Assembly: GCF_900167565.1 (NCBI RefSeq)
Contig: NZ_FUZV01000002.1
Coordinates: 930,001 to 994,000 of the forward strand
Origin: Pseudoxanthomonas indica
GTDB lineage: Bacteria > Pseudomonadota > Gammaproteobacteria > Xanthomonadales > Xanthomonadaceae
Direction of reading: 5' to 3'
Length of the DNA stretch: 64,000 nucleotides
The notes under the pieces were generated by a model, which was not told the DNA's origin, did no database searches, and saw only the letters and a program-made list of their open reading frames with translations. Position numbers and translations under genes: made by a program. Positions within the stretch are counted from its first letter, which is position 1, and every line of letters starts with the position of its first letter. Positions 46,582 through 56,973 of the stretch are shown one piece after another.

Positions 46582-46748
46582 GCCGTTCCGGCGCCCGGGG
46601 AACGTCCCAAGCCCTATGGCTGGCGGGGCGGGGCGGAATCGGCGACACTATCGCGTTCAGCCGGTCGGCAGCCATTTTGGCCGCTCCGGCCTCGCGAATT
46701 CATCAACGTCATGCCGTGGCAGGTACCAAGGCAGCAGGAGCAGTGAGT

Positions 46749-48041
46749 ATGCAAGTTTCGGTCGAATCGGTAGGTAATCTCGAACGCCGCATGACCTTCA
46801 GCCTGCCGGCTGAACGTCTGGACACCCACATCGGCGGCCGCCTGCGCGAGATCGCGCGGACCGCACGCATCAAGGGTTTCCGCCCTGGCAAGGTACCGAC
46901 CAAGGTGATCGAGCAGCGCTTTGGCCCGCAGGTGCGCGCCGAGGCCCTGGACGGCCTGCTGCGCGAAACCTTCAACAACGCCGTGCGCGAGAACGAGCTG
47001 CAGATTGCCGGCAATCCGCGCATCGAGAAAAACGGCGAGAGCGAGCTGGATTTCATCGCCACCTTTGAAGTGGTGCCGGAATTCGGTGACGTGGACGTGG
47101 CCAAGCTCAATGTCATCCGCCATGTCGCGGAAGTGGCCGACGCCGACATCGACCAGATGGTCGACAACCTGCGCATGCAGCGCCGCACCTTCAATGTGGT
47201 CGAGCGCGGCGCCAAGGACGGGGATCGCGTCGAACTGGAGACCTGGTCGCAGGCCGGTGACGAGCGTTTGCCCGCCGAGGGCTTCGAGAAGGGCGCCACC
47301 CTGATCGGCTCGGGCGTGATGTACCCGGATATCGAAAAGGGCCTGGTGGGCGTGGCCCCCGGCGAGGAAAAGGTCATCGCCGTCGAGTTCCCGGCCGATT
47401 GGCGCGTGCCGCAGCTGGCCGGCAAGAAGGTCGACGTGCACGTCAAGGTCACCGAAGTGTCCGAATCGGTGCTGCCGGAAGTCGACCGCGAGTTCATCCG
47501 CAGCTTCGGCGTCAAGAGCGGCGACGTGGAGCAGTTCCGCAAGGACATCCGCAGCAACCTGGAACGCGAGCTCAAGGGCGCGCTGATGGGCCGCCTGCGC
47601 CGGGAAGTGGGCGAGCAGCTGATTGCCGCCTACTCGCACCTGGAAATGCCGCCGCGCCTGGTCGAGATGGAAGCCCGTTCGATGGTCCAGCAGACCGCCG
47701 AGCAGGCCAGCCGCAACGGCCAGCAGGTGCAGATCCCGCCCAACGCCCATGAAAACTTCCTCGATGCCGCGCGCAAGCGCGTGCTGGTGGGCCTGCTGGT
47801 GGGCGAAGTGGCCCGTCGCAACGAGCTGCGTCTGGACCCTAAGCGTCTGAACGAAACCATGCGCCTGATTGCCTCGACCTACGAGGAGCCGGAGCAGGTC
47901 ATTGAGTTGTACCGCAATGATCCCCAGTTGATGGGTGGACTGCAGTCCCGCGTGATGGAAGAGCAGGTGATCGACTGGATCGCCGAGCGCGCCCAGCACA
48001 CGGAGCAGTCGTTGAGCTTCCAGGAAGCCATCCGGAACTAA
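46749..48041 (+). CDS. tig: Trigger factor
   Basis: This 430-residue ribosome-bound chaperone meets nascent chains at the exit tunnel. The N-terminal ribosome-binding domain carries [18 protein letters not shown] (the GFRxGKxP signature at about residue 42-50). A PPIase FKBP-like domain spans about 160-245 and the helical C-terminal cradle follows. GGAG lies 8 bases before ATG 46749. It opens the tig-clpP-clpX-lon-hupB block. Confidence 0.97.
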   Translation: MQVSVESVGNLERRMTFSLPAERLDTHIGGRLREIARTARIKGFRPGKVPTKVIEQRFGPQVRAEALDGLLRETFNNAVRENELQIAGNPRIEKNGESELDFIATFEVVPEFGDVDVAKLNVIRHVAEVADADIDQMVDNLRMQRRTFNVVERGAKDGDRVELETWSQAGDERLPAEGFEKGATLIGSGVMYPDIEKGLVGVAPGEEKVIAVEFPADWRVPQLAGKKVDVHVKVTEVSESVLPEVDREFIRSFGVKSGDVEQFRKDIRSNLERELKGALMGRLRREVGEQLIAAYSHLEMPPRLVEMEARSMVQQTAEQASRNGQQVQIPPNAHENFLDAARKRVLVGLLVGEVARRNELRLDPKRLNETMRLIASTYEEPEQVIELYRNDPQLMGGLQSRVMEEQVIDWIAERAQHTEQSLSFQEAIRN

Positions 48042-48133
48042 CGGCGGTTCGCCGGGGTCAATGCTGGCCCCAGCCCGTCCCGGTCCGGCTATCCTTGGCC
48101 GGACCATCCACGAATCTAGGGCGCGAATAGCCG

Positions 48134-48760
48134 ATGAGCATTGAAACCAAAGCCTTGAACCTGGTGCCCATGGTGGTCGAGCAGACCAGCCGTGGCGAGC
48201 GCGCGTACGACATCTACTCGCGCCTGCTCAAGGAACGCATGATTTTCCTGGTCGGCGGCGTGGACGACCAGGTGGCCAACGTGATCGTCGCGCAGATGCT
48301 GTTCCTCGAGGCGGAAAACCCCGAGAAGGACATCAGCCTGTACATCAATTCGCCCGGTGGCGTGGTCACCGCCGGCATGGCGATCTACGACACGATGCAG
48401 TACATCAAGCCGGACGTGAGCACGGTCTGCATTGGCCAGGCGGCCAGCATGGGCGCCTTGCTACTGGCGGCCGGCGCCAAGGGCAAGCGGTATGCGCTGC
48501 CCAACTCGCGCGTGATGATTCACCAGCCGCTGGGTGGCTTCCAGGGCCAGGCGACCGACATCGACATCCATGCACGCGAGATCCTGACCCTGCGTTCGCG
48601 CCTGAACGAGATTCTGGCCAAGCACACGGGACAGTCGCTGGAGACCATCGCGCGCGACACCGAGCGCGACAACTTCAAGAGCGCGCTGGATGCCCAGGCC
48701 TACGGTCTGGTTGACCAGGTGCTGGAGCGCCGCCCGGACGAGACCATCCAGGCTGGCTGA
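48134..48760 (+). CDS. clpP: ATP-dependent Clp protease proteolytic subunit
   Basis: This 208-residue serine protease forms the double-heptamer barrel of ClpXP. The catalytic Ser is in [14 protein letters not shown], His in [12 protein letters not shown] and Asp in ERDTERDNF region. It is 92 bases after tig and separated from clpX by a terminator and a promoter, so clpX can also be expressed independently. Confidence 0.98.
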   Translation: MSIETKALNLVPMVVEQTSRGERAYDIYSRLLKERMIFLVGGVDDQVANVIVAQMLFLEAENPEKDISLYINSPGGVVTAGMAIYDTMQYIKPDVSTVCIGQAASMGALLLAAGAKGKRYALPNSRVMIHQPLGGFQGQATDIDIHAREILTLRSRLNEILAKHTGQSLETIARDTERDNFKSALDAQAYGLVDQVLERRPDETIQAG

Positions 48761-48770
48761 GAAACTTCAG

Positions 48771-48796
48771 ACGCAGCAAGGGTTTGCTGCGTTTTT
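48771..48796 (+). terminator. Rho-independent terminator between clpP and clpX
   Basis: ACGCAGCAA and TTGCTGCGT form a 9-base stem with a 4-base loop, then T-run. Confidence 0.88.
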
Positions 48797-48816
48797 CCCC
48801 CCTTGCACGGGCCCGG

Positions 48817-48844
48817 CTGACAAGCCGGGGCCGTGTGCTATTCT
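48817..48844 (+). promoter_or_regulatory. Candidate sigma70 promoter of clpX
   Basis: CTGACA (48817-48822) and TATTCT (48839-48844) are spaced by 16 bases, 47 bases before the clpX ATG. The -35 lies in a GC-rich hairpin (GCCCGGCT / AGCCGGGG). Confidence 0.55.
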
Positions 48845-48890
48845 CCGACCCAAACCCGCCTGGCGGGCGGGGTGACCGAGTAATCGAAGC

Positions 48891-50174
48891 ATGAGCGAAG
48901 ACCGTCAGGGCCGTACCAGCGACAGCAACAAGATTCTGTACTGCTCGTTTTGCGGCAAGAGTCAGCACGAAGTCCGCAAGCTGATCGCGGGACCGAGCGT
49001 GTTCATCTGTGATGAATGCGTGGAGCTTTGCAACGACATCATTCGCGAAGAGCTCGAAGAAAAGGCCCAGTCGGCCCGCAGCCACCTGCCCAAGCCGCGC
49101 GAGATCCTGGAAGTGCTGGATCAGTACGTGATCGGCCAGCAGCGCGCCAAGCGCACGCTCGCGGTGGCGGTGTACAACCATTACAAGCGCATCGAGAGCC
49201 GGCAGAAGAACGACGACGTCGAGCTGTCCAAGTCCAACATCCTGCTGGCCGGCCCGACTGGTTCGGGCAAGACCCTGCTGGCCGAGACGCTGGCGCGCCT
49301 GCTCAACGTGCCGTTCACCATTGCCGACGCCACCACGCTGACCGAAGCCGGTTATGTGGGCGAGGACGTGGAGAACATCATCCAGAAGCTGCTGCAGAAA
49401 TGCGACTACGACGTCGAGAAGGCGCAGCAGGGCATCGTCTACATCGATGAAATCGACAAGATTTCGCGCAAGAGCGAAAACCCGTCGATTACCCGCGACG
49501 TGTCCGGCGAAGGCGTGCAGCAGGCGCTGCTGAAGCTGATCGAAGGCACCGTGGCCAGCGTGCCGCCGCAGGGCGGTCGCAAGCATCCGCAGCAGGAATT
49601 CCTGCAGGTGGACACCAAGAACATCCTGTTTGTCTGTGGCGGCGCGTTTGCCGGCCTGGACAAGATCATTCAGCAACGTTCGACCGAAGCCAGCGGCATC
49701 GGCTTTGGCGCCAAGGTCAAGAGCGCCGAGCGCAAGACCGAGATCGGCAAATTGCTGACCGAAGTCGAGCCGGAAGATTTGATCAAGTTCGGCCTGATTC
49801 CGGAATTCGTCGGTCGCCTGCCGGTGGTCGCGACCCTGGAAGAACTGGACGAGACCGCGCTGGTCAAGATCCTGACCGAGCCCAAGAACGCCATCACCAA
49901 GCAGTTCAAGAAGCTGTTTGACATGGAAGGCGTGGAACTGGAATTCCGCCCGGATGCGCTGGCGGCGATCGCCCGCAAGGCGCTCAAGCGCAAGACCGGT
50001 GCGCGCGGCCTGCGTACCATCGTGGAGTCGGTGCTGCTGGACACCATGTACGACCTGCCGTCGCTGGAAAATGTCAGCAAGGTGGTGGTGGATGAGTCCG
50101 TGATCGAGCACAAATCCGAGCCCTACCTGATCTACCAGAATCCCCCGGCTCCCAAGGTCGCCTCCGGCGACTGA
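48891..50174 (+). CDS. clpX: Clp protease ATP-binding subunit ClpX
   Basis: This is a 427-residue AAA+ unfoldase. The N-terminal zinc-binding domain has Cys pairs in [10 protein letters not shown] and [10 protein letters not shown]. Walker A is [17 protein letters not shown], Walker B is [11 protein letters not shown], and the GYVGEDVE pore loop is visible. It feeds substrates to ClpP. A promoter and terminator between clpP and clpX suggest partly separate expression. Confidence 0.98.
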   Translation: MSEDRQGRTSDSNKILYCSFCGKSQHEVRKLIAGPSVFICDECVELCNDIIREELEEKAQSARSHLPKPREILEVLDQYVIGQQRAKRTLAVAVYNHYKRIESRQKNDDVELSKSNILLAGPTGSGKTLLAETLARLLNVPFTIADATTLTEAGYVGEDVENIIQKLLQKCDYDVEKAQQGIVYIDEIDKISRKSENPSITRDVSGEGVQQALLKLIEGTVASVPPQGGRKHPQQEFLQVDTKNILFVCGGAFAGLDKIIQQRSTEASGIGFGAKVKSAERKTEIGKLLTEVEPEDLIKFGLIPEFVGRLPVVATLEELDETALVKILTEPKNAITKQFKKLFDMEGVELEFRPDALAAIARKALKRKTGARGLRTIVESVLLDTMYDLPSLENVSKVVVDESVIEHKSEPYLIYQNPPAPKVASGD

Positions 50175-50229
50175 CAGCCCCGGCCGGCAGCGTTCAAGTC
50201 ACTGATTAAGAACGCCTTTAACCGCCGCA

Positions 50230-50257
50230 CTTGCAAGCTATCGGCAATGGCCCCATA
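50230..50257 (+). promoter_or_regulatory. Sigma32-type heat-shock promoter of lon
   Basis: CTTGCAA (50230-50236), a 14-base spacer and CCCCATA (50251-50257) closely match the sigma32 consensus CTTGAAA-N13-15-CCCCATNT. It lies about 56 bases before the lon ATG. Confidence 0.7.
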
Positions 50258-50268
50258 ACGGGGCCATT
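50246..50268 (+). terminator. Hairpin between clpX and lon, overlapping the heat-shock promoter
   Basis: AATGGCCCC and GGGGCCATT form a perfect 9-base stem around ATAAC. No T-run follows, so it may be an attenuator or part of the lon leader rather than a full terminator; it includes the -10 element. Confidence 0.4.
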
Positions 50269-50312
50269 GGCATTTCATGCCTCCCGAATTCCGCTTTACC
50301 GCTGGAGCCCCC

Positions 50313-52763
50313 ATGCCCCGTCGTACCCCCACTGAAACCCTGAACCTGCCGGTTCTGCCACTGCGCGATGTCGTGGTGTTCCCGCATATGGTCATTCCGC
50401 TGTTCGTCGGCCGCGACAAGTCTATGCGCGCGCTGGAGCAGGCCATGGAATCGGACAAGCGCATCCTGCTGCTGGCCCAGCGCTCGGCCGAGACGGATGA
50501 TCCGGTGGCCGCGGATCTCTATCCGATTGGCACGCTGGCGCAGGTGCTCCAGTTGCTCAAGCTGCCCGACGGCACCATCAAGGTGCTGGTCGAAGGCGTG
50601 TCGCGCGTCAACGTCGGCAATGTCACCGAACGCGACGGGTCGCTGTATGGCGAAGGCGAAGAGCTGGAGTCCACCGACGGCCGCGAGTCGCGCGAGATCG
50701 AGGCCGTGGCGCGTTCGCTGATGAGCCTGTTCGAGCAGTACGTGAAGACCAACCGCAAGCTGCCGCCGGAGCTGCTGCAGACCCTGGCCGGCATCGACGA
50801 ACCTGGTCGCCTGGCCGACACCATCGCCGCCCACCTGGGCGTGCGCCTGAGCGACAAGCAGCGGCTGCTGGAAACCATCGAGATCGGCGAGCGGCTGGAA
50901 CTGCTGGTCGGTTTCGTCGATGGCGAAATCGATGTGCAGCAGCTGGAGAAGCGCATTCGCGGCCGGGTCAAGTCGCAGATGGAAAAGAGCCAGCGCGAGT
51001 ACTACCTCAACGAGCAGATGAAGGCCATCCAGAAAGAACTGGGTGAGCTCGATGACGCGCCGAACGAGCAGGAAGAACTGGCGCGCAAGATTGCCGAAGC
51101 CGGCATGCCCAAGGCCGTGGAAACCAAGGCCAAGAACGAGCTCAACAAGCTCAAGCAGATGTCGCCGATGTCGGCTGAAGCCGCGGTGGTGCGAAACTAC
51201 CTGGACTGGCTGCTGGGCGTGCCGTGGAAGAAGCGCAGCAAGGTCCGCAAGGATCTGAAGGCCGCGCAGGAAACCCTGGACGCCGATCACTACGGCCTGG
51301 ACAAGGTGAAAGACCGCATCCTGGAATATCTGGCCGTGCAGTCGCGCGTGCAGAAGATGCGTGGACCGATTCTGTGCCTGGTCGGCCCGCCGGGCGTGGG
51401 CAAGACCTCGCTGGGGCAGAGCATCGCCAAGGCGACCAATCGCAAGTTCGTGCGCATGTCGCTGGGCGGCGTGCGCGACGAGGCCGAGATTCGTGGCCAT
51501 CGCCGCACCTACGTGGGTTCCATGCCCGGTCGCATCGTGCAGAACCTCAACAAGGCCGGCAGCAAGAACCCGCTGTTCGTGCTGGATGAAATCGACAAGA
51601 TGTCGATGGACTTCCGCGGCGATCCTTCTTCGGCGCTGCTGGAAGTGCTGGATCCGGAGCAGAACAACGCCTTCAACGATCACTACCTGGAAGTCGATCT
51701 GGACTTGTCGGAAGTGATGTTCGTGGCCACGTCCAATTCCCTGAACATTCCCGGTCCGCTGCTGGACCGCATGGAAGTGATCCGAATCCCCGGCTATACC
51801 GAGGACGAGAAACTCAACATCGCCCTGCGCTACCTGGTGCCCAAGCAACTCAAGGCCAACGGCCTGAAGCCCGAAGAGCTGAAGATTGCCGACACCGCCG
51901 TGCGCGATCTGGTGCGCTACTACACGCGCGAATCCGGCGTGCGCAACCTGGAGCGCGAAATCGCCAAGATCTGCCGCAAGGTGGTCAAGGAAATCGCGCT
52001 GGCCGGTCCCAGGCCGGTCAAGGCGAAGAAGTCGGCCAAGGGCGCACTGGTGCAGGTCACCTCGAAGAACCTCGACACCTATTCAGGCGTGCGTCGCTAC
52101 GACTTCGGCCGCGCCGAAGAGCAGAACGAAATTGGCCTGGTCACCGGCCTGGCCTGGACCGAAGTGGGCGGCGATCTGCTGCAGATCGAAGTGGCGCTGG
52201 TGCCTGGCAAGGGCCTGATGACCCTGACTGGCCAACTGGGTGACGTGATGAAGGAATCGGCGGCTGCGGCCTTGTCGGTGGTGCGCGCGCGCGCCGTCGC
52301 CCTGGGCATCGATCCCGAGTACCTGCAGAAGCACGACGTGCATCTGCATGTGCCCGATGGCGCCACGCCGAAGGACGGCCCCAGCGCCGGCATCGCCATG
52401 GTCACCGCGCTGGTGTCCACGCTGACCCGTACTCCCGTGCGCGCGGATGTGGCGATGACCGGCGAGATCACCTTGCGTGGTCGCGTCTCGGCCATCGGTG
52501 GACTGAAGGAAAAACTGCTCGCCGCGCTGCGCGGTGGCATCACCACCGTGATCATTCCCGAAGAAAACCGCAAGGATTTGGCCGACATTCCAGCCAACGT
52601 CACTGCCGGCATGAAGATAGTGCCGGTCAAGTGGATCGACGAAGTGCTGGATCTGGCCCTTGAGCGTCCGCTGGCGCCCGCCAGTGCGCCGCCGACCGGT
52701 GGAAAGACTCGCCGCGTCCCGACGCGCGGCAAGACGCCCGTGCAGCCCGACGTCAAGCACTGA
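50313..52763 (+). CDS. lon: ATP-dependent protease Lon (La)
   Basis: This 816-residue AAA+ serine protease degrades misfolded and regulatory proteins. The N-terminal substrate domain starts [20 protein letters not shown]. Walker A is [15 protein letters not shown] and Walker B is FVLDEIDKM. The proteolytic Ser is in [15 protein letters not shown] and the Lys in the following [11 protein letters not shown] region. ATG 50313 has GGAG 6 bases upstream; an in-frame ATG at 50277 has none. A sigma32-like promoter precedes it. Confidence 0.97.
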   Translation: MPRRTPTETLNLPVLPLRDVVVFPHMVIPLFVGRDKSMRALEQAMESDKRILLLAQRSAETDDPVAADLYPIGTLAQVLQLLKLPDGTIKVLVEGVSRVNVGNVTERDGSLYGEGEELESTDGRESREIEAVARSLMSLFEQYVKTNRKLPPELLQTLAGIDEPGRLADTIAAHLGVRLSDKQRLLETIEIGERLELLVGFVDGEIDVQQLEKRIRGRVKSQMEKSQREYYLNEQMKAIQKELGELDDAPNEQEELARKIAEAGMPKAVETKAKNELNKLKQMSPMSAEAAVVRNYLDWLLGVPWKKRSKVRKDLKAAQETLDADHYGLDKVKDRILEYLAVQSRVQKMRGPILCLVGPPGVGKTSLGQSIAKATNRKFVRMSLGGVRDEAEIRGHRRTYVGSMPGRIVQNLNKAGSKNPLFVLDEIDKMSMDFRGDPSSALLEVLDPEQNNAFNDHYLEVDLDLSEVMFVATSNSLNIPGPLLDRMEVIRIPGYTEDEKLNIALRYLVPKQLKANGLKPEELKIADTAVRDLVRYYTRESGVRNLEREIAKICRKVVKEIALAGPRPVKAKKSAKGALVQVTSKNLDTYSGVRRYDFGRAEEQNEIGLVTGLAWTEVGGDLLQIEVALVPGKGLMTLTGQLGDVMKESAAAALSVVRARAVALGIDPEYLQKHDVHLHVPDGATPKDGPSAGIAMVTALVSTLTRTPVRADVAMTGEITLRGRVSAIGGLKEKLLAALRGGITTVIIPEENRKDLADIPANVTAGMKIVPVKWIDEVLDLALERPLAPASAPPTGGKTRRVPTRGKTPVQPDVKH

Positions 52764-52811
52764 TCGAAACTTGCAGATCGCCGGAAACCCGCGCCAGCAT
52801 TAGGTTTCAGC

Positions 52812-52840
52812 TTGCGTGGGTGTATACCCGCTGGTATAAC
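52812..52840 (+). promoter_or_regulatory. Sigma70 promoter of hupB
   Basis: TTGCGT (52812-52817), 17-base spacer, TATAAC (52835-52840), about 130 bases before the hupB start. Confidence 0.6.
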
Positions 52841-52968
52841 GGCGTCACCCGCGACGCTCGCGTGAACCATGCGAGCGGCTCGTGGAAATCGATCGGATGC
52901 CGGCAGGCACACCTGCTCGAAGCATCCGGTTACACATTCCGCGGTTGTTCCGCACAAGGAGTTTTTAC

Positions 52969-53241
52969 ATGAACAAAACCGAATTGATCGATGCCGTTGC
53001 CGACGAAGCCGAAATGTCCAAGGCTGAAGCTGGCCGCGCGGTCGACGCCGTGATCTCCAGCGTCACCAAGGCGCTCAAGAAGGGCGACACGGTTACTCTC
53101 GTCGGCTTTGGCACCTTCCAGGTCCGCAAGCGCGCTGCTCGCACCGGTCGCAACCCGAAGACCGGCGACACGATCAAGATCAAGGCTTCCAAGAACCCGG
53201 CCTTCAAGGCTGGCAAAGCCCTGAAGGATGCCGTAAACTAA
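52969..53241 (+). CDS. hupB: DNA-binding protein HU-beta
   Basis: This is a 90-residue nucleoid protein starting [18 protein letters not shown]. The DNA-binding beta-arm region is [15 protein letters not shown] with the conserved Arg-Asn-Pro tip. AAGGAG lies 7 bases before ATG 52969. It follows lon as in many gammaproteobacteria. Confidence 0.97.
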   Translation: MNKTELIDAVADEAEMSKAEAGRAVDAVISSVTKALKKGDTVTLVGFGTFQVRKRAARTGRNPKTGDTIKIKASKNPAFKAGKALKDAVN

Positions 53242-53274
53242 TCGACTCGCTGCCGACGCCCAGCGTCGGGAAAC

Positions 53275-53349
53275 GGGTGCTTAGCTCAGCGGTAGAGCGT
53301 CGCCCTTACAAGGCGAGGGTCGGGGGTTCGAAACCCTCAGCACCCACCA
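53275..53349 (+). tRNA. tRNA-Val(TAC)
   Basis: A 75-base cloverleaf with acceptor GGGTGCT/AGCACCC, discriminator A and CCA; loop CTTACAA gives anticodon TAC. It lies 33 bases after hupB. Confidence 0.96.
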
Positions 53350-53438
53350 CCTCACAGGTGGCGATGCAAAGTTAAAAAAATTGTTCGGCAACTCTAGCGG
53401 AAACGCTCACAGTCACCGTACAATAGCTGTCTCAGCGC

Positions 53439-53515
53439 GGAGTGGTAGTTCAGTCGGTTAGAATGCTGGCCTGTCACGCCGGAGGTCGCGGGTTCGAGTC
53501 CCGTCCACTCCGCCA
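53439..53515 (+). tRNA. tRNA-Asp(GTC)
   Basis: A 77-base cloverleaf with acceptor GGAGTGG/CCACTCC, discriminator G and CCA; loop CTGTCAC gives anticodon GTC. TACAAT at 53419-53424 may be its -10 box. Confidence 0.96.
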
Positions 53516-53525
53516 TTTACAAGAA

Positions 53526-53550
53526 AAAGCCCGCGAAAGCGGGCTTTTTT
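53526..53550 (+). terminator. Terminator after tRNA-Asp
   Basis: AAAGCCCGC-GAAA-GCGGGCTTT hairpin with a following T-run. Confidence 0.93.
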
Positions 53551-53661
53551 CTTTTCCGTCCCGGCCTGCCCGGGAGTCGGACGTCGGTGCCGGCGAGCCC
53601 TGCGGCAAACCTGAGCGAAGCGCGGTAAACTTCGCGGCTAACGAAATCGGGCCGTGCATCG

Positions 53662-55638
53662 ATGCTGCAGAAACTTCGCGACAAGACCTCTGGCTGGATT
53701 GCCACGCTGATCCTGGGCCTGTTGATTATTCCATTCGCCTTTTTCGGCGTGGAAGAGTACATGGGCGGCGGCTCGCGCAATGACGTGGCGACCGTGGAAG
53801 CACCGCCGAGCTGGTGGCAGTCCGCCCCGCATTGGTGGCCGGTGTCCAAGTTCTGGCAGGTCAAGGAAGTGACCATCGACGAGTTCCGCACCGCGTTCGA
53901 GAACGCACGCCAGGAAGCGCGCCAGCAGCAGGGCGAGAATTTCGACGCGCGTGGTTTCGAAACCGTCGAGAACAAACGCCGCGTGCTTGAGCGCCTGATC
54001 AACGAGCGCGTGTTGGCGCTGGCCTCCAATCGCGCCGGCGTGACCGTGGGCGCCGCCTCGGTGCGGCAGGCCATCGCCGGTGAGCAGGCGTTCCAGGTGG
54101 ACGGCAAGTTCAACAACGAGCGTTACCTGCTGATGCTGCAGAGCCTGAATCCGCGCGTGACGCCAGCCCAGTTCGAGCAGCAGCAGCGTGATCGCCTGCA
54201 GATGATCGTGCTGCCGGAAGGCATCGCCAGCTCGGACTTCGTCACCACCGGTGAAATGGATCGCCTGCTCAAGCTGCTCGCGCAGACGCGCGATGTCGGC
54301 ATCACCCTGTTGCCGCCGCCCGCCGCAGACACCACGCCGGTCAGCGATGCCGACATCCAGAAGTGGTACGACAGCCACAAGGCCGACTACCAGCAGCCGG
54401 AAAGCGTGTCGGTCGAATACGTCGACATCGACAGCGCCAACCTGCCGGCCAGCACGCCGGCCGATGAAGCCACGCTGCGCAAGCGCTACGAAGACGAGAA
54501 GAGCCGTTTCGTCACCGCCGAGCAGCGCGTGGTCTCGCACATCCTGATTGCCGCGCCGGCCGATGCCGACGCCGCCACCTTGAAGAAGGCCGAAGCCAAG
54601 GCGACCGCACTGACCGCGCAGGCCAAGCAGGGCGGCGACTTCGCCGCGCTGGCGCGTGCGAACTCCGAAGATCCGGGTTCCAAGGATGCCGGTGGCCAGC
54701 TGCCGGCGTTCGCCAAGGACGGATCGATGGTCAAGCCGTTTGAAGATGCCGCCTTCGCCATGCAGGCCGGCGAGGTGCGTGGTCCGGTCAAGTCCGACTT
54801 CGGCTATCACGTGTTGAAGCTGGACCAGATCCAGGCCGGTGGTGGCAAGTCGTTCGAGGAAGTGCGCGACGAACTGGCACGCGAGCAGGCCACCGCCGAC
54901 GGTGAGCGCGCGTTTAACGACATTGCCGGTCGCCTGGTCAACGAAGTGGTCAAGAACCCGACCGAATTGGCGCCCGCCGCCAAGGCCGTGGGCCTGCCCG
55001 TGCAGCAGGCTGGCCCGTTCTCGCGCGAGCAAGCCGCTGGCGTGCTGGCCAATCCGGCAGTGTTGCGCGCGGCATTCTCCGAGTCGCTGGTTGAAGACGG
55101 TACGGCCAGTGACCCCATCGAGATTTCGCCGGGCCGCAGCGTGGTGATTCGGGTGACCGACCACAACCCGGCCGCACCGCGTCCGCTGGCGCAGGTGCGC
55201 GATGCCGTGATTGCCGCCGTGCGCGCGGATCGTCAGAACAAGGCGGCCGAAGTCGCGGCCGACGCCCTGGTGGCGCGCGTGGCCAAGGGCGAGTCGCTCA
55301 AGGACATCGCCACCGCTGCGCAACAGCCGTACAACGAGATGCCGGAAATGCAGCGTGGCATGCCGGGCCTGCCCCCCGCCGCCAACGAAGCCATCTTTGC
55401 CGTGCCGCGTCCGGTCGGTGACAAGCCGTCCGCCGGTCGCATCGCCCTGGGCAATGGCGCCTATGCGGTGTTTGCGGTGAGCAAGGTCAGCGACGGCGAC
55501 TTGAGCAAGGTCACGCCGGAGCAGCGCGAAGGCTTGAAACAGCAGCTCAACCAGCTGGGCGGCGGCGTGGCCAGCGAGGCTTATATCGAAGCGGTGCGCA
55601 AGCAGTTCAAGGTCACGGTGTTCGAAGACCGCCTGTAA
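53662..55638 (+). CDS. ppiD: Periplasmic folding chaperone PpiD
   Basis: This is a 658-residue chaperone anchored in the inner membrane by one TM segment (WIATLILGLLIIPFAFFG, about residues 12-29) with its body in the periplasm. SurA-like N-terminal helices (RRVLERLINERVLALASNRAG) flank a parvulin-type PPIase domain at about residues 290-400 (VVSHILIAAP, SEDPGSKDAGGQLPAF, GPVKSDFGYHVLKL). Parvulin-like domains of PpiD often lack activity and this cannot be judged here. No strong ribosome site is visible before ATG 53662. Confidence 0.94.
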   Translation: MLQKLRDKTSGWIATLILGLLIIPFAFFGVEEYMGGGSRNDVATVEAPPSWWQSAPHWWPVSKFWQVKEVTIDEFRTAFENARQEARQQQGENFDARGFETVENKRRVLERLINERVLALASNRAGVTVGAASVRQAIAGEQAFQVDGKFNNERYLLMLQSLNPRVTPAQFEQQQRDRLQMIVLPEGIASSDFVTTGEMDRLLKLLAQTRDVGITLLPPPAADTTPVSDADIQKWYDSHKADYQQPESVSVEYVDIDSANLPASTPADEATLRKRYEDEKSRFVTAEQRVVSHILIAAPADADAATLKKAEAKATALTAQAKQGGDFAALARANSEDPGSKDAGGQLPAFAKDGSMVKPFEDAAFAMQAGEVRGPVKSDFGYHVLKLDQIQAGGGKSFEEVRDELAREQATADGERAFNDIAGRLVNEVVKNPTELAPAAKAVGLPVQQAGPFSREQAAGVLANPAVLRAAFSESLVEDGTASDPIEISPGRSVVIRVTDHNPAAPRPLAQVRDAVIAAVRADRQNKAAEVAADALVARVAKGESLKDIATAAQQPYNEMPEMQRGMPGLPPAANEAIFAVPRPVGDKPSAGRIALGNGAYAVFAVSKVSDGDLSKVTPEQREGLKQQLNQLGGGVASEAYIEAVRKQFKVTVFEDRL

Positions 55639-55659
55639 GCGGAGCGCTTCATCGAACGA

Positions 55660-55688
55660 AAAAGCCCGGCATCGCCGGGCTTTTTTTT
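55660..55688 (+). terminator. Terminator after ppiD
   Basis: AAAGCCCGGC-ATC-GCCGGGCTTT with a long T-run. Confidence 0.93.
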
Positions 55689-55746
55689 GCGGAGCAATCC
55701 GGTCGCCTATCCATGCATCACTACAGGGACATCCGCGTTTGCCGCC

Positions 55747-56973
55747 TCAGCGTGCGTCGTCCAGCGCCAGCACCATGCCGGGCTTGAGCACGGCATTGGT
55801 CTTCAGGCCGTTGAGCGAGAGCAGCGCCTGCGGCTTGATGCCGTAGCGGCGGGCAATGGTCCAGGCGGATTCGCCGCTGCGCACCGTATGCGAGCGGCTG
55901 TTGCGCTTGGACTTGCCGGACTTCTTGTTGCTGGTCTGGGCCACAGGTGTCGGCTCGGTGGCCGCTTCGATCGCACTCTCGGTCTGGGCATCCACCGATG
56001 CCAGCAGTTCGCTGTCATCCATCGGTGCGGAGTCGGGCGTCAACGGCGCGAGCACGCGCACGGGTCTGTCCAGCTTCGGTACGTTGGCGGCCAGCGCCGG
56101 GTTGAGGCGTTTGACCAGGGCTTCATCATGGCCCTGGCTGCGCGCCCATTGCGCCAGTGAACCGGCCTTGGCAGGGATCGCCTGCGCGGCCAGGCGCGGC
56201 ACCTGCCGATCCATCTTCTGCTGCCATTCGCCGCGGTCATCGGCCTGCTGGAAGATGCAGGCCAGCGCATGCAGTTTTTCCACGTAGGCGTAGGTGACCT
56301 TGGACAGGCCGGGCAGTTCGGCCGGGCGAGCGTTCTGCGCGTTCATGCCGGCGCGGCGCATCGACTGCAGCACGCGGTATTCGCCGGCGTTGTAAGCCAT
56401 TACCGCCAGCCGCCAGTCGCCGCCAAACATGCCGTGCAGGGTCTTGAGATAGCGCACCGCCGCCTGGGTGGAATCCACCGGCGACAGGCGGCCGTCGTAG
56501 CCGCTGCGCATCGGTACGCCGTGGTTGCGCGCAGTCACGCCAATGAACTGCCACAAGCCGGCCGGTCCACGCGCATTGCGACTGCCGGGCTGGTAGCCGC
56601 TTTCCACAAACGGAATCAATGCGAACTCGGTCGGCAGGTCGGCTTCGCGCAGCGCTTCCACCACGTAACCGAACAACGGCAGCACGTCGGCATTGGAACG
56701 CGCCAGCTGTCCCGGTGCATGGGCGAACTGCTGTTTCCAGCGGCCACCTGTGGCGTCGGCATCGCAATCGGGTTCGGCCAGGCCTTCGCGGAAATCCTTG
56801 TAGATATCCAGGCCGTTGTAGACAGGCGGAACCGCGGGCTCGCCGGCGTCGCCCGTGGTCGCGGTTGGCGCCGGTTCGGCCTGCTGCGCCAACACAGGCA
56901 GGGCCAGGCCCAGCAGGCTGGCGAGCACGGCCGCACGCAGGCGGCCGCGGCCCCGGACACGCCGCGCGCTCAT
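55747..56973 (-). CDS. Lytic transglycosylase, MltD-like, with LysM
   Basis: This is a 408-residue envelope enzyme that cleaves peptidoglycan glycan strands. A signal peptide ends near VLAQQ. The SLT domain has catalytic Glu in LIPFVESGYQPGSRN, GLWQFIG and MAYNAGEYRVL. A C-terminal LysM domain (HTVRSGESAWTIARRYGIKPQALLSLNGL) binds peptidoglycan. Only one LysM is present, fewer than in E. coli MltD. Its ATG overlaps the gloB stop by 4 bases, matching the mltD-gloB pairing known in enterics. Confidence 0.9.
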   Translation of the reverse strand: MSARRVRGRGRLRAAVLASLLGLALPVLAQQAEPAPTATTGDAGEPAVPPVYNGLDIYKDFREGLAEPDCDADATGGRWKQQFAHAPGQLARSNADVLPLFGYVVEALREADLPTEFALIPFVESGYQPGSRNARGPAGLWQFIGVTARNHGVPMRSGYDGRLSPVDSTQAAVRYLKTLHGMFGGDWRLAVMAYNAGEYRVLQSMRRAGMNAQNARPAELPGLSKVTYAYVEKLHALACIFQQADDRGEWQQKMDRQVPRLAAQAIPAKAGSLAQWARSQGHDEALVKRLNPALAANVPKLDRPVRVLAPLTPDSAPMDDSELLASVDAQTESAIEAATEPTPVAQTSNKKSGKSKRNSRSHTVRSGESAWTIARRYGIKPQALLSLNGLKTNAVLKPGMVLALDDAR

